A DNA stretch of 64,000 bases from Clostridium sp. UBA1056 (GCA_002316385.1 DCDL01000050.1:1-64000), one strand, 5' to 3'; shown: positions 18,409 to 28,356, counted from the first letter of the stretch. The notes: generated from the letters alone by a model not told the origin. Made by a program: numbers and translations.

Positions 18409-19134
18409 TTAATTTTTATTTTCTTCAATATCTTTTTCCTTCAATTCATTATCTTCCATAAAATCCTCTAAAACTGGTAATTCTCCTAAGGATGTGAAAT
18501 CAAAATGTTTTAAGAACTCATCAGTAGTGGCATAAAGGTTTGGTCTACCTATGACATTTTTCTTTCCGGACTCTTTTATAAGTCCCTTTTCTACTAATGT
18601 ACTAATAGCCCTATCACTTTTAACTCCTCTTATATCCTCAACTTCTATCCTAGTTATAGGTTGCTTATATGCAATTATAGATAAAGTTTCTAGAGCAGCT
18701 CTAGACAATGATTGTCTAACATTTGTCTTTAATAGCATTTGAACATGATCGCTATTTATAGGTTTTGTACCAAGTTGATACGATTTATTAATACATATTA
18801 GTTTAACACCTCGAGATTCATCGCCCTCATATATTTTTTCTAACACCTTTAACAGTTCTGTAGCAAATTCTACTGAACATTCCAAAATACTAGCTATGGT
18901 CGCAATTTCTAACGGGTCTCCTGTTACATATAATAAGGATTCTATTATAGAAAAATATCTTTCATATTTAGATTTACCTATATTATAGTCTAATTGGTAC
19001 TCTAACTCCTTAGATGCTTTCTCTATTTCATTTCTATGATTAATATCTATACCTACATCTTTTTTATTTATTCTATTTAAGCTATCATTATTATCTTCTA
19101 TGTCCTCATGATTGAAATTATCATGTTTATTCAT
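18409..19134 (-). CDS. scpB: Chromosome segregation and condensation protein ScpB
   Basis: 241 residues. The winged-helix core includes ESLLYVTGDPLEI near 65, then AALETLSIIAYKQPITRIEVEDIRG near 145 and a GRPNLYATTDEFL motif near 195, all typical ScpB. The first 55 residues are an acidic extension not found in most homologues. ScpB binds ScpA to complete the SMC condensin ring. It overlaps scpA by 8 nt. Confidence 0.93.
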   Translation of the reverse strand: MNKHDNFNHEDIEDNNDSLNRINKKDVGIDINHRNEIEKASKELEYQLDYNIGKSKYERYFSIIESLLYVTGDPLEIATIASILECSVEFATELLKVLEKIYEGDESRGVKLICINKSYQLGTKPINSDHVQMLLKTNVRQSLSRAALETLSIIAYKQPITRIEVEDIRGVKSDRAISTLVEKGLIKESGKKNVIGRPNLYATTDEFLKHFDFTSLGELPVLEDFMEDNELKEKDIEENKN

Positions 19135-19873
19135 CTCTTATCACACCTTCTAAATATATTTCACCAAAGTTTCCATGCTGAACCACTCTTACATCCTTTA
19201 GCTTTATTAATTCTAGCAAGGCTAAAAAGGTTACAATAATCTCTGTTTTACTTCTACTTTCTTTTATTATGCTAGTAAATGTGGTATTTTTACTCTCCAC
19301 TAAAATCTCTTTTAAGTACTCCATCTTATCTTCTATTTTAAATACCTCAACCTGCACTCTCTCTTCTATGTTAAAGCTCTCATTCATCTTATTTTTGTAT
19401 ATCTCCATAAGCTCAATATACATATTATATAAATCCATCATAGCTATACCTTTAAGTAATTCTTTAGCATCTTGCTTTTTTTCTCTGGTATCTTCAATAA
19501 TTTCAGGTCTTTTTGTAAACATAACTCCTGTGTTCATTTGTCTTCTTCCTAAAAATTCGGCTACATTTTTGAATTTTTTATATTGGACTAATTTATCTAT
19601 AAGTTCCTGTGCATCATCAACTTCTTCAACTTCTAATTCCTTATTTTTAGGAAGTAACACCTTAGACTTTAATTCAATCAATGTGGTAGCCATAACAATA
19701 AATTCTGATGCTATATCTAGATCTAATTCCTTCATTTCATTTAAATATACTATGTATTGATTGGTTATATCTAAAATGCTTATATTATATATATCCATTT
19801 GATTCTTTTTTATTAAGTGTAATAAAAGGTCAAAGGGGCCCTCAAAATTTGAAGTTTTAATTGTTAATGCCAT
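19127..19873 (-). CDS. scpA: Segregation and condensation protein ScpA (kleisin)
   Basis: 248 residues. The N-terminus FEGPFDLLLHLIKKNQMDIYNI is the kleisin helix that contacts SMC. The FIVMATTLIELKSKVLLP segment and the C-terminal FLALLELIKLKDVRVVQ winged-helix motif complete the family pattern. GGAAGGTG precedes the ATG. It is co-transcribed with scpB. Confidence 0.95.
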   Translation of the reverse strand: MALTIKTSNFEGPFDLLLHLIKKNQMDIYNISILDITNQYIVYLNEMKELDLDIASEFIVMATTLIELKSKVLLPKNKELEVEEVDDAQELIDKLVQYKKFKNVAEFLGRRQMNTGVMFTKRPEIIEDTREKKQDAKELLKGIAMMDLYNMYIELMEIYKNKMNESFNIEERVQVEVFKIEDKMEYLKEILVESKNTTFTSIIKESRSKTEIIVTFLALLELIKLKDVRVVQHGNFGEIYLEGVIRDE

Positions 19874-20463
19874 AATTTCACCTTCCTTACAACAAAATTA
19901 TTTCTATGACAAATGCTAGAATATATATTCTAGCATAAAAACTCTCATTTTAAATTATACTCTAAATTTAGTTTAAATTACAATAGTACAAATATCATAT
20001 TTCAATTATGACAATTATTATTTTGATATATAAACTTATTATACTCACTGAACATATAAAATTTTCATAAAAAGAATTAGGTATATTTCCTTTAAGTAAT
20101 ATATTCAATTATACTTATGTCATTTTAGCATTTTAAAAAGTTATAAAGAGAACTATTTAAATATTTAACATTTTAAAATGTTGCTTTATTCATTAGGGAT
20201 TAATGGTATTCATCCTTCATATCTTTTAAAAATGTGGAGTATTTAAAGTGTCACCCGTAGTGCTTTTAAGTAGCAGATTAATTCATATAAATTACTTTAA
20301 CTTATTTTTAGACAAAAAATTCCTCTAAAAATTTTAGAGGAATTTTTTATATCAGCCTTATACATTTGGGGTTGTATATTATAACTGATAACCATAGCAT
20401 TTAACTGAACTTTAAATTTACTTTTACAGATATATTTTATACAGATATTCTATTTTTTATTCT
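19874..20463. other. Gene-free stretch between dacF and scpA
   Basis: About 590 bp with no supported gene. It holds a strong hairpin at 20314-20348 that likely ends the dacF-side transcript; otherwise AT-rich sequence, presumably including the scpA promoter near 19880-19990. Confidence 0.4.
20314..20348 (-). terminator. Intrinsic terminator downstream of dacF
   Basis: AAAAAATTCCTCTAAAA pairs with TTTTAGAGGAATTTTTT. The stem is flanked by A and T runs and so could work in both directions. Confidence 0.65.
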
Positions 20464-21660
20464 TTATATTGAATGATCAAAAATATTTGAGAACATATCC
20501 TTAACATTTTTAAAGAACTGTGATTGTTTTACTTCTCTATCACTATATAATTCTACTTTTCCTAGTAATTCATCTCCATTATAAACTTCACAGTATCCAA
20601 CTATATCACCTGCATTTATTTTCTTTTGCTCATGATTAACACTTATCTTTTTAGTTAATTCTTCCTCAGCACCCTTTTCTATAGTTATCTTTAAATCATC
20701 CTTTGCCTTTGCTATGTAGAAAGAATCACCTTTTTTGTTTAATGGTATTTGTTGTGCATCTTCATCTTTAGCTAATATGATTTTACTTTGATATTTGGAA
20801 AATCCAAAATCCATAAGTTTACTTGCATCTGCATTCCTTTGTTTATAAGAAGGTGCTCCCATTATTACTGTAAGCATTCTTACATTATCTCTAGTTGCTG
20901 TAGCAGATATACAATACATAGCTTCTTGTGTAAATCCTGTCTTTAGTCCATCACAACCTTTATAAAATCTCACTAATTTATTATGGTTAACTAACTCAAT
21001 TGGTGTTTTTCTTCCTTCTGATATAGTTTCCATATATATAGAAGAATAATTTAAAATAGTTGGATGTTTTAGAAGTTCTCTGGACATTATAGAAATATCT
21101 TTAGCTGTACTTAAATGTCCTGGTGCGCTAAGCCCTGTGGCATTTTCGAAATGAGTATTAGTCATGCCAAGTTCTTTGGCTCTTTCATTCATCTTTACTA
21201 CAAAAGCTTCTTCACTGCCCTCTAAGAACTCTGACATAGCAACTGCCGCATCATTTCCTGATGCTATACCTATACCCTTTAGAATTTCTTCTACTGTTCT
21301 CACTTCTCCAGTATCCAATATCATACTACTTCCACCCATAGATTTAACTTTTTCGCTACAAACTATTTTATCCTTAAGAGTTATTCTTCCATCATCTATA
21401 GCTTCCATAGCAAGTAACATGGTCATTATTTTAGTAACAGAAGCAGGTGCAAATTGTTGATCTGCATTCTTTTCATAAATGACTTTTCCTGAATTAGGTT
21501 CTAATAGTATTACTGATTTTGCTTGTGGTTCAAACCCTATTATATTATCTGCAGGCTCACTTTTTATTTCATCATCAGCAAAAGCTGTTGGAAGTATTAT
21601 CGCCTGCAATGAAAGTATTACGGATAATAATAGAGTCAAAATAAATTTATTCTTTTTCAT
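20464..21660 (-). CDS. dacF: D-alanyl-D-alanine carboxypeptidase DacF
   Basis: 398 residues from an ATG with GGAGG 6 nt upstream (an in-frame ATG 18 nt earlier overlaps the ribosome site and is rejected). A signal peptide ends near AFADD (about 29). Catalytic motifs are SVTK at 74-77, SGN at 134-136 and KTGFT at 240-244, followed by the DUF1958-like C-terminal domain and a terminal amphipathic stretch (SQFFKNVKDMFSNIF). It sits after pdp, as dacF follows pupG/pdp in Bacillus, supporting a sporulation cortex role. Confidence 0.88.
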   Translation of the reverse strand: MKKNKFILTLLLSVILSLQAIILPTAFADDEIKSEPADNIIGFEPQAKSVILLEPNSGKVIYEKNADQQFAPASVTKIMTMLLAMEAIDDGRITLKDKIVCSEKVKSMGGSSMILDTGEVRTVEEILKGIGIASGNDAAVAMSEFLEGSEEAFVVKMNERAKELGMTNTHFENATGLSAPGHLSTAKDISIMSRELLKHPTILNYSSIYMETISEGRKTPIELVNHNKLVRFYKGCDGLKTGFTQEAMYCISATATRDNVRMLTVIMGAPSYKQRNADASKLMDFGFSKYQSKIILAKDEDAQQIPLNKKGDSFYIAKAKDDLKITIEKGAEEELTKKISVNHEQKKINAGDIVGYCEVYNGDELLGKVELYSDREVKQSQFFKNVKDMFSNIFDHSI

Positions 21661-21823
21661 AACCGACCTCCAAAACAATTATTTTGAGGTTATTTTTACC
21701 TCAATCTAAAAAATTATCCTAGAAATTTAGAAATTTTATTTTCTAAATCCTTTCCTAATTAGAGTTCCCTAAAATAGAATTTATATCCTTAAGCTGTAGA
21801 AATTACTTTACAGAAATAAAAAT

Positions 21824-21866
21824 AAGCTGAATCTAAGTAATTCTAGAGATTACTTAGATTCAGCTT
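21824..21866 (-). terminator. Terminator after pdp
   Basis: A perfect 18-bp stem (21824-21841 with 21849-21866) with a 7-nt loop lies 14 bp beyond the pdp stop codon. It separates the nucleoside genes from dacF. Confidence 0.8.
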
Positions 21867-21879
21867 CCTTTAATAAATA

Positions 21880-23184
21880 TTAACTAATTACTTCATGTAT
21901 TAGTGGTATGTCATTTTTATATCCTTCAACTATTTCGTAGTTCTTTAAGATGTCTATCTTAGCTTTTTCAATAAGGCCCTCATTATTACTATGAACATAA
22001 GCTATAGTGTCACCTTTCTCTACTTTATCACCACGTTTTTTATTTAAAACTATTCCTACTGCTAAATCTATTTCACTTTCCTTAGTAGCTCTTCCTGCTC
22101 CAAGCTCCATGGCAACTATTCCTAGATTTTCAGCATGAATTTTTTTAACTACACCACTATTATCTGCGATTACTGGTACTACATACTTAGCTTTAGGAAA
22201 TAGGTCTGTATTATCTATACACTCTATATCTCCACCTTGTGCTTTAACAAATTCCTTAAGCTTTTCTATAGCTACTCCTGAAGTTATAGTTTCTTTTAAC
22301 ATAGCTTCAGCTTCTTCTGCAGTGTCTGCCTTTCCTGCTAACATTACCATACGACTTCCTAGCGCTAAAGAAAGATTTAATAAATCCTCAGGACCATTAC
22401 CTTTTAACGTATTTATAGCTTCTTCTACTTCTAAAACATTACCAATTGCAAGTCCTAGTGGTTGATCCATATCAGAAATTACAGCTATAGTATTACGTCC
22501 AATATGTTTTCCTATAGAAACCATTTCTGTAGCTAATTCTTTAGCAGATTCCGTATTTTTCATGAAAGCTCCATCTCCAACTTTAACATCTAAAACTATA
22601 GCGTCGGCTCCTGAAGCTATTTTTTTACTCATAATACTAGATGCAATTAAAGAAACATTGTCAACTGTTGCTGTAACATCTCTTAATGCATATAACTTTT
22701 TATCAGCTGGTGCTAAGTCTCCAGTCTGACCTCCCACTGCTATTTTAATGGTATTAACGTTATCAATAAATTTTTCTGTAGGCATTTCCACGGAAAAACC
22801 TTTAAATGACTCTAACTTATCTATAGTTCCACCCGTATGCCCTAATCCCCTACCTGACATTTTAGCTACTGGTATTCCAAGGGCTGCTACCATAGGTGTA
22901 AGTACTAAAGTTGTAGTATCTCCCACTCCTCCTGTACTGTGCTTATCTACCTTAACCCCTTTAATTTCACTTAAGTCTAGTATATCTCCAGAATGTACCA
23001 TGGCCATAGTTAAATCTGAGGTTTCTCTTTTATTCATTTTTTGAAAATATATAGCCATTAAAAGAGCAGATACTTGATAATCTGGAATCTCTTCCTTTGT
23101 ATAGTTCTCTACAAAGTAATTTATCTCTTCTGTAGAAAGCTCTCCACCATTTCTCTTTTTTAGAATTAAATCATACATTCTCAT
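21880..23184 (-). CDS. pdp: Pyrimidine-nucleoside phosphorylase
   Basis: 434 residues. It cleaves uridine and thymidine with phosphate to base plus (deoxy)ribose-1-phosphate. KHSTGGVGD near 81-89 is the phosphate-binding signature of the family, with SGRGLGHTGGTIDKLE near 110. The C-terminal domain is intact. It stands last in a deoB-punA-pdp order that funnels nucleoside sugars into central metabolism. Confidence 0.95.
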   Translation of the reverse strand: MRMYDLILKKRNGGELSTEEINYFVENYTKEEIPDYQVSALLMAIYFQKMNKRETSDLTMAMVHSGDILDLSEIKGVKVDKHSTGGVGDTTTLVLTPMVAALGIPVAKMSGRGLGHTGGTIDKLESFKGFSVEMPTEKFIDNVNTIKIAVGGQTGDLAPADKKLYALRDVTATVDNVSLIASSIMSKKIASGADAIVLDVKVGDGAFMKNTESAKELATEMVSIGKHIGRNTIAVISDMDQPLGLAIGNVLEVEEAINTLKGNGPEDLLNLSLALGSRMVMLAGKADTAEEAEAMLKETITSGVAIEKLKEFVKAQGGDIECIDNTDLFPKAKYVVPVIADNSGVVKKIHAENLGIVAMELGAGRATKESEIDLAVGIVLNKKRGDKVEKGDTIAYVHSNNEGLIEKAKIDILKNYEIVEGYKNDIPLIHEVIS

Positions 23185-23240
23185 AACAATACCCCGCTTT
23201 ATACCTTTATATTTAATTTAAGTCATGAAATGGCCAACTA

Positions 23241-24056
23241 TTATAGTTTTCTAACTATTCCTTTAACTAAAGAAACAAATTTTGATTTTACTTTAGCAGA
23301 AGTTTCTATTACTTCTTCATGGTTTAAAGGCTGATCTAATATTCCAGCTGCCATGTTAGTTATACATGAAATTCCTAGTATTCTAAGTCCACAGTGATTT
23401 GCTGCAGTAACTTCTGGAACTGTTGACATTCCTACCGCATCAGCACCTAATATTCTTGCCATTCTTACCTCTGCTGGTGTCTCATAGGTTGGACCTGTGA
23501 ACATCATGTATACACCTTCTTTTAACTCTATATCAAGAGATGTTCCCACTTCTTTAGCTAATTTTAAATACTCTCTATCATAAGCTGTAGACATATCCGG
23601 GAATCTTGGTCCTATTTCTTCTTCATTTTTACCTATAAGTGGATTTGTACCTGCAAAATTTATATGATCTGTAATCATCATTAAATCTCCTGGCACAAAG
23701 CTAGTATTAACTCCACCACAAGCATTAGTTACTATTAAAGATTTAACCCCTATATATTTCATAATGTGTATTGGAAGTGCCAATACACTCATAGGATGGC
23801 CTTCATAATAATGGAACCTACCTTGCATCATAATAACTTTTTTACCTTCTAAAGTACCACATACAAATTGTCCTGCATGACCATGTACTGTAGACACTGG
23901 AAGATTAGGCACTTCTGAATATTTTATTACTACTCTATCTTCTACTTTATCAGCCATATCTCCAAGACCAGATCCTAATATAATACCTACTTCTGGTTCA
24001 AAACTTAACTTAGATTTTATATAATCTACACTCTCACTAATTACTTTAATATCCAT
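23241..24056 (-). CDS. punA: Purine-nucleoside phosphorylase (trimeric type)
   Basis: 271 residues. GIILGSGLGDMAD near 25-37, HGHAGQFV near 58, and GRFHYYEGH near 80 form the phosphate and sugar sites of the trimeric PNP family. The purine-site segment MSTVPEVTAANHCG is near 210. It converts guanosine, inosine and deoxy forms to base plus sugar-1-phosphate. AAAGGAG precedes ATG. It lies 237 bp from deoB with a hairpin in the gap. Confidence 0.95.
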   Translation of the reverse strand: MDIKVISESVDYIKSKLSFEPEVGIILGSGLGDMADKVEDRVVIKYSEVPNLPVSTVHGHAGQFVCGTLEGKKVIMMQGRFHYYEGHPMSVLALPIHIMKYIGVKSLIVTNACGGVNTSFVPGDLMMITDHINFAGTNPLIGKNEEEIGPRFPDMSTAYDREYLKLAKEVGTSLDIELKEGVYMMFTGPTYETPAEVRMARILGADAVGMSTVPEVTAANHCGLRILGISCITNMAAGILDQPLNHEEVIETSAKVKSKFVSLVKGIVRKL

Positions 24057-24163
24057 TAAAATTTCTCCTTTACTTCATGTGTTTCATAATTTTTATTTAG
24101 TTATATTATTTGCTTGCTAATTTATTTTTTGTTTGACTAGTTAGTTAAATTAATATTATTAAT

Positions 24164-24216
24164 AACAAATTACAATATATTATTCCCTTTTAGCAATTCA
24201 TATATTGTAATTTGTT
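24164..24216 (-). terminator. Intergenic hairpin between deoB and punA
   Basis: A perfect 17-bp stem (24164-24180 with 24200-24216) with a 19-nt loop. No strong T-run follows, so it may be a processing or partial termination signal inside the operon. Confidence 0.45.
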
Positions 24217-24292
24217 TATTAAGAATTTTATTCCCCATATTAGTCTTATATTTTTAATCATATAAGATTTTTCGTGAAATTTAGATTTTTAA

Positions 24293-25465
24293 CTATATAA
24301 TTAAATCCTTAAAACTCTTTCCTACTAAATCATTTTCAATATCAAGTAGATCTAATATAGTTTTACCCATATCGCAGAATCCATTTCTAGTACCTAGATT
24401 TATATCTTCTTTAAGATTTTTTCCATATACAAGCACAGGTACATATTCTCTTGAGTGATCTGTACCTTCAGTAGTTGGATCACACCCATGATCTGCAGTA
24501 ATGATTAGTACATCATTATCTCCTAAAGCTTCTTTAAGTTCTGGTAGCCTATCATCAAATTCCTCTAGAGCTTTAGCGTATCCTTCTACATCATTTCTAT
24601 GCCCAAACTTCATATCAAAATCTACTAAGTTTGTAAATATGAATCCTTTAGAATGAGACTTCATCATCTGTAAAGTCTTATCCACTCCATCCATATTGTC
24701 CTTTATAGATACGGATTCTGTAACACCTTTTCCTGTAAATATATCTTTAATTTTACCTACAGCTGCCACAGTTAGCCCAGCTTCACTTACATACTCTAAA
24801 GCAGTTTTATTAAAAGGCTCTAGAGCATAATCATGTCTATTAGCTGTTCTTACAAATTCTCCTTTTTTCATCCCTTTAAAAGGTCTAGCAATTACTCTGC
24901 CTACCATTTTATCTCCAACTAACATTTCTCTTGCAATTTCGCACATTTTATATAATTCCTCTAAAGGTATTATATCTTCATTAGCCGCGATCTGAAATAC
25001 GCTATCTGCAGAAGTGTAAATTATAGGATATCCAGTTTTTATATGCTCTTCACCTAATTCTTCAATAATAGCTGTACCTGAAGCAACTACATTTCCTAAA
25101 GTTTTTCTGCCTATCTTAGCTTCAAATTCATCCATTATTTCTTTTGGAAAACCATTGGGATAAGTTTGAAGAGGTGTTTCTAAAATTACTCCTGCCATTT
25201 CCCAATGCCCTGTAATAGTATCCTTTCCTTTTGAAAGCTCACTACATCTTCCATATATTCCTTCTGGGTTTTCACATTTGATAAGGTTTTCCACGCCTTC
25301 TATTGAGCCTATTCCCAAAGCCTCTAAGTTTGGAATCGAAAAACCTTTAACATTTTTTGCTATATTATCTAAAGTGTTACTACCCTTGTCTCCATAAAGC
25401 TCTGCATCTGGAAGTTCCCCAATGCCCACACTGTCTAGCACAACTAAAACTACTTTTCTATCCAT
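24293..25465 (-). CDS. deoB: Phosphopentomutase
   Basis: 390 residues, alkaline phosphatase superfamily. It starts KVVLVVLDSVGIGELPDA, where the aspartate binds metal. DKGSNTLDNIA near 26 carries the catalytic threonine, and TADHGCDPTTEGTDHSREYVP near 325 supplies the remaining manganese ligands. It interconverts (deoxy)ribose-1- and 5-phosphate, the step after PunA and Pdp. GGAAG precedes ATG. Confidence 0.96.
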   Translation of the reverse strand: MDRKVVLVVLDSVGIGELPDAELYGDKGSNTLDNIAKNVKGFSIPNLEALGIGSIEGVENLIKCENPEGIYGRCSELSKGKDTITGHWEMAGVILETPLQTYPNGFPKEIMDEFEAKIGRKTLGNVVASGTAIIEELGEEHIKTGYPIIYTSADSVFQIAANEDIIPLEELYKMCEIAREMLVGDKMVGRVIARPFKGMKKGEFVRTANRHDYALEPFNKTALEYVSEAGLTVAAVGKIKDIFTGKGVTESVSIKDNMDGVDKTLQMMKSHSKGFIFTNLVDFDMKFGHRNDVEGYAKALEEFDDRLPELKEALGDNDVLIITADHGCDPTTEGTDHSREYVPVLVYGKNLKEDINLGTRNGFCDMGKTILDLLDIENDLVGKSFKDLII

Positions 25466-25545
25466 GATATACTTCCTTTCTTCTTAGTCACTAATATATA
25501 TTATATTTTACCACAGATGCTTAAAAATATATAACTAAATAAAAT

Positions 25546-25597
25546 AAATTATGTATCACTACTAAATTTACATGAATTTTAGCAGTGGCACATAATT
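25546..25597 (-). terminator. Imperfect hairpin between spoIIM unit and deoB
   Basis: AAATTATGT, CACT and CTAAA pair with TTTAG, AGTG and ACATAATTT with small bulges. It may separate the spoIIM and deoB transcripts. Confidence 0.45.
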
Positions 25598-25660
25598 TAA
25601 TAGTACATGATTATTTAAATATGTCAATTTGTAAGTTAAAATTTTATATCTATTCTTCCT

Positions 25661-25882
25661 TTATCTCAATATAGAATTAAATATATACATATAATTATAT
25701 AATATCTCTAAGGGCTTTATCAGTTGTCCACCTACTAAAATACTATTTTCATAAGTCCCAGGCTGATTGTAAAAATGATTTAGCACATGATCTAATATAT
25801 TAGGTAAAACTCCCCCCATAACAAATATTATTATGAAGCACTCTGCATATATAATTAAGAATTTTCTAATGTCATCCCTCAT
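25661..25882 (-). CDS. Small membrane protein in the spoIIM unit
   Basis: 73 residues with one clear membrane segment (about 9-27). The start lies 3 nt after the spoIIM stop and its ribosome site AGGAG overlaps the spoIIM end, so it is translated from the same message. Its place between spoIIM and deoB matches that of yqzK (DUF4227) in Bacillus, but I cannot confirm homology by eye. Function unknown. Confidence 0.6.
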   Translation of the reverse strand: MRDDIRKFLIIYAECFIIIFVMGGVLPNILDHVLNHFYNQPGTYENSILVGGQLIKPLEILYNYMYIFNSILR

Positions 25883-25885
25883 ACT

Positions 25886-26527
25886 TTATGCTCCTAATCC
25901 CTTTAAAGCAAAATTAATAAGTATAGGTGTAATAAAAGACTCAAATAAAAATCCAATAAACATAACTCCAGTTGTAATTAAAAACATAATTGTATAACTT
26001 CTTACTGAATTATTACCACTAGGTGAATATTTTTTTGTAAACTTTTCTTTTACTATACATATAGAAAATTCAATAGATAGTACGGATAAAAATATTAAAC
26101 ATGGTATATATATAAGATTTTGTGGTAAAACCCCTAAAAGTGATAGTAATAATCCTTTTTCTTTTAAGCCATATATAAAAAAACTAAAGGTAAATCCAAG
26201 AGAAAAACCTTTATAAATATTAAGCAAAATTATTATTGGAAGTCCTACTACAGTTAACCCCAAAAACCAAAATCCAATTATAATCGGTAAATTATTTTTT
26301 AAAGCTCCCATTAATATGTCTTTATTAGATAATCCATCTAAGGTTGATGATGAACCAAAAGCAGTTATATAGTTAATTAAGGTATTCTTGTCCACATCTC
26401 CCATATACTTAACACAATAAAGTCCTAGAATCATTCCAGTGGCCATAAATAATATTGTTAGTAAATACATCCAAATATTTTCATAAAAATGTTTATTAAA
26501 ACTATCTATTAAGCTTCTAAATGTCAT
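25886..26527 (-). CDS. spoIIM: Stage II sporulation protein M
   Basis: 213 residues with five or six membrane helices. The N-terminus places a short cytoplasmic stretch before a first helix near 18-36. The central PIIIGFWFLGLTVVGLPIIILLNIYKGFSLGFT region is the conserved SpoIIM core. SpoIIM forms the DMP complex with SpoIID and SpoIIP, which drives septal peptidoglycan thinning and engulfment in the mother cell. GGGGG precedes ATG by 7 nt. It is followed by the small membrane gene and preceded by nudF, the standard sporulator order. Confidence 0.85.
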   Translation of the reverse strand: MTFRSLIDSFNKHFYENIWMYLLTILFMATGMILGLYCVKYMGDVDKNTLINYITAFGSSSTLDGLSNKDILMGALKNNLPIIIGFWFLGLTVVGLPIIILLNIYKGFSLGFTFSFFIYGLKEKGLLLSLLGVLPQNLIYIPCLIFLSVLSIEFSICIVKEKFTKKYSPSGNNSVRSYTIMFLITTGVMFIGFLFESFITPILINFALKGLGA

Positions 26528-26622
26528 ACATATTCCCCCTTAGTTTATTTAATAACTAGTTTATACCTATGCCTCAACTAAGGAGAATATTCCATTCACT
26601 TAAAATTTACCTATTACTCACT

Positions 26623-27141
26623 TTACAAATATGATAGTGCTGCAATAGTTTTTCCGTCTATAATTTCCCCACTTTTAACCATCTTTTTAATATCATCTAT
26701 ATTATATGATTTTACATTTATAAATTCGTCCTCATCTCTATTTACTTCACCTTTATATAATTCTGTAGCCTTATATAAATATATATATTCATCAGTAAAT
26801 CCAGGAGCAGTTACTACCTTACCTAAGTAGTCGAAATTTTTGGCCTTATATCCAGTTTCCTCTTCTAGCTCTCGAATACCACAAAGTTTGATATCTTCTC
26901 CCTTTTCTATTTTCCCAGCTGGTATTTCTAAGATTATTTCATCTATAGATTTTCTAAATTGTTCTACCATAAGTACAGTATTAGAATCTAGATAAGCCAC
27001 TATAGCAACTGCTCCAGGATGCTCTACAAGCTCTCTATAACCAATTTTGCCATTGGGTAGCTCCACTTGTTGGACTTTTAAATTTATTACTTGTCCTTTA
27101 AACTTATATTCTTCGCTGATGGTTTTTTCAAAAAGTTTCAT
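26623..27141 (-). CDS. nudF: NUDIX hydrolase, ADP-ribose pyrophosphatase
   Basis: 172 residues. The NUDIX box runs GKIEKGED...RELEEETGY near 96-118, with all metal-binding glutamates present. The N-terminal strand with VNLKVQQVELPNGK and the HPGAVAIV segment match NudF/YqkG enzymes that split ADP-ribose into AMP and ribose-5-phosphate. GGAGAG precedes ATG. Confidence 0.9.
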   Translation of the reverse strand: MKLFEKTISEEYKFKGQVINLKVQQVELPNGKIGYRELVEHPGAVAIVAYLDSNTVLMVEQFRKSIDEIILEIPAGKIEKGEDIKLCGIRELEEETGYKAKNFDYLGKVVTAPGFTDEYIYLYKATELYKGEVNRDEDEFINVKSYNIDDIKKMVKSGEIIDGKTIAALSYL

Positions 27142-27210
27142 ACTTATCTCTCCTTATAAATTTAGGCTGTGTTTTAAAACAGTGTTGAAAATATATCAAT
27201 AAATTAGTAT

Positions 27211-27660
27211 CTATAATACCTTTATCATTACTTTTTCTCCATTGATGTCCAACTCCCCATTAAATTGAAAGCCAAATTTTTGATATAAATGCAGAGCTCG
27301 CTTATTATCTTCGTAAAGACTTAAATAAATTTCATTACAATTATATATCTTAATAAGGTGCGTAATTAATGCCTCTAACATGATATTTCCGAGTCCTTTT
27401 CCTTGAAAATGCTCATCGATTAAATATCTGTCCAACCATACGCGACCACTTTTTTCCTCCCGAGGAAAAAATCCATACATTGCAAACCCAACTATACTCC
27501 CATCCTTATAAAGCCCTGCTGGTCGATAGCAATTACATTCTATGGCATCTTTCAGACATTGTTTTGTAGACTCCACATATGATTTTTGTGATTCACTTAC
27601 ATGCAAAGATAAAACTTCTTTCAAGTTTTCTGATGTAACCTCTCTAATTTCGATATTCAT
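27211..27660 (-). CDS. GNAT family N-acetyltransferase (BltD/PaiA-like)
   Basis: 149 residues. WLDRYLIDEHFQGKGLGNIML near 75-95 contains the acetyl-CoA loop QxxGxG. The later YEDNKRALHLYQKFGFQ motif is the usual C-terminal GNAT segment. The YLIDEHFQGKG phrase recalls spermidine acetyltransferase BltD, so a polyamine substrate is possible. It is the last gene of clear chromosomal type before the mobile region. Confidence 0.8.
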   Translation of the reverse strand: MNIEIREVTSENLKEVLSLHVSESQKSYVESTKQCLKDAIECNCYRPAGLYKDGSIVGFAMYGFFPREEKSGRVWLDRYLIDEHFQGKGLGNIMLEALITHLIKIYNCNEIYLSLYEDNKRALHLYQKFGFQFNGELDINGEKVMIKVL

Positions 27661-28143
27661 CCTTTATCTTTAGTGAGAGAATGTATCATAAGTACCAAAC
27701 TCCCACTAAAGCTCACCTTCTTTCTATGTATAACATGTTGATAATTCGTTATATAAAACAAGTATATATTAAATTATACTGTATCTATATACCAATTATA
27801 ATATGAATTGCAATATAATGTACATAATTTAAAAAAGCAACTATTGAGTCACTCATATTAATTTTGAAATATATACATAAAAATAACAACATTCTTTCAG
27901 AAAATAATTATATTTATTCCAGCTTTTAATTACTAGTTGAGAATAATCGATATTCTAGATGTCTTTATGTTTTTATATTCTTGTCCCCTTAATCCATTGG
28001 TACTAATAGGTTTGAACCTCCTAGATGAATCAGTATTTTTATATGATTTATATTAAGCGTGAAATATATTTACATAAAAGATAACTTTTGAATCTATGTA
28101 TAACAAAAATAAGTTTCAAATAATTATCATGATACACAGAAAG
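27661..28143. other. Gene-free junction between chromosome and mobile region
   Basis: About 480 bp without a supported gene. The left edge of the mobile DNA should lie here. I searched by eye for a second copy of the spo0A 3' end seen at 37740-37814 and found only trivial 8-9 bp matches. Confidence 0.35.
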
Positions 28144-28356
28144 TCAACTTTTCATATCCTCTGTTTCAGTAAATGGATTATAATTACATCTTATTAACTC
28201 ATTAATTTTATAAGTAGTAATATCTTTACTATTTTTAATTTCTAAGACACTTCTATTAACCAAATCAATTATAATGCTTCTAAACTGGTCATTTACATTT
28301 CCTTTTCCACTCTTAGCAGTCAAACCACAAGTAGTTATTATGTCTTCAATCGAAAA
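28144..28356 (-). pseudogene. Frame-displaced C-terminal half of a hypothetical gene
   Basis: An open frame of 70 codons (IEDIITTCGLTAK, ending TEDMKS) has no start codon and overlaps the end of the 67-residue gene at 28338. One extra T in the TTTT run near 28354 would join them into one protein of about 135 residues. Thus a single-base deletion, a sequencing error or a -1 frameshift separates them. Confidence 0.45.

Noticed and set aside
19269..19760. 163-codon plus-strand frame inside scpA
   Set aside because: It is the antisense shadow of scpA, serine/leucine-rich with no ribosome site.
21683..21703. Operator before dacF (TTGAGGT / ACCTCAA)
   Set aside because: A short stem with a 7-nt AT loop; no second copy or known motif, so not claimed.
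24057..24292. Purine riboswitch before punA
   Set aside because: The only structure is a simple 17-bp hairpin; no three-way junction or conserved core was seen.
27661..28143. Second spo0A att copy at the left boundary
   Set aside because: Only 8-9 bp chance matches such as ATTGCAATA and ACTCATAT were found, not a true repeat.
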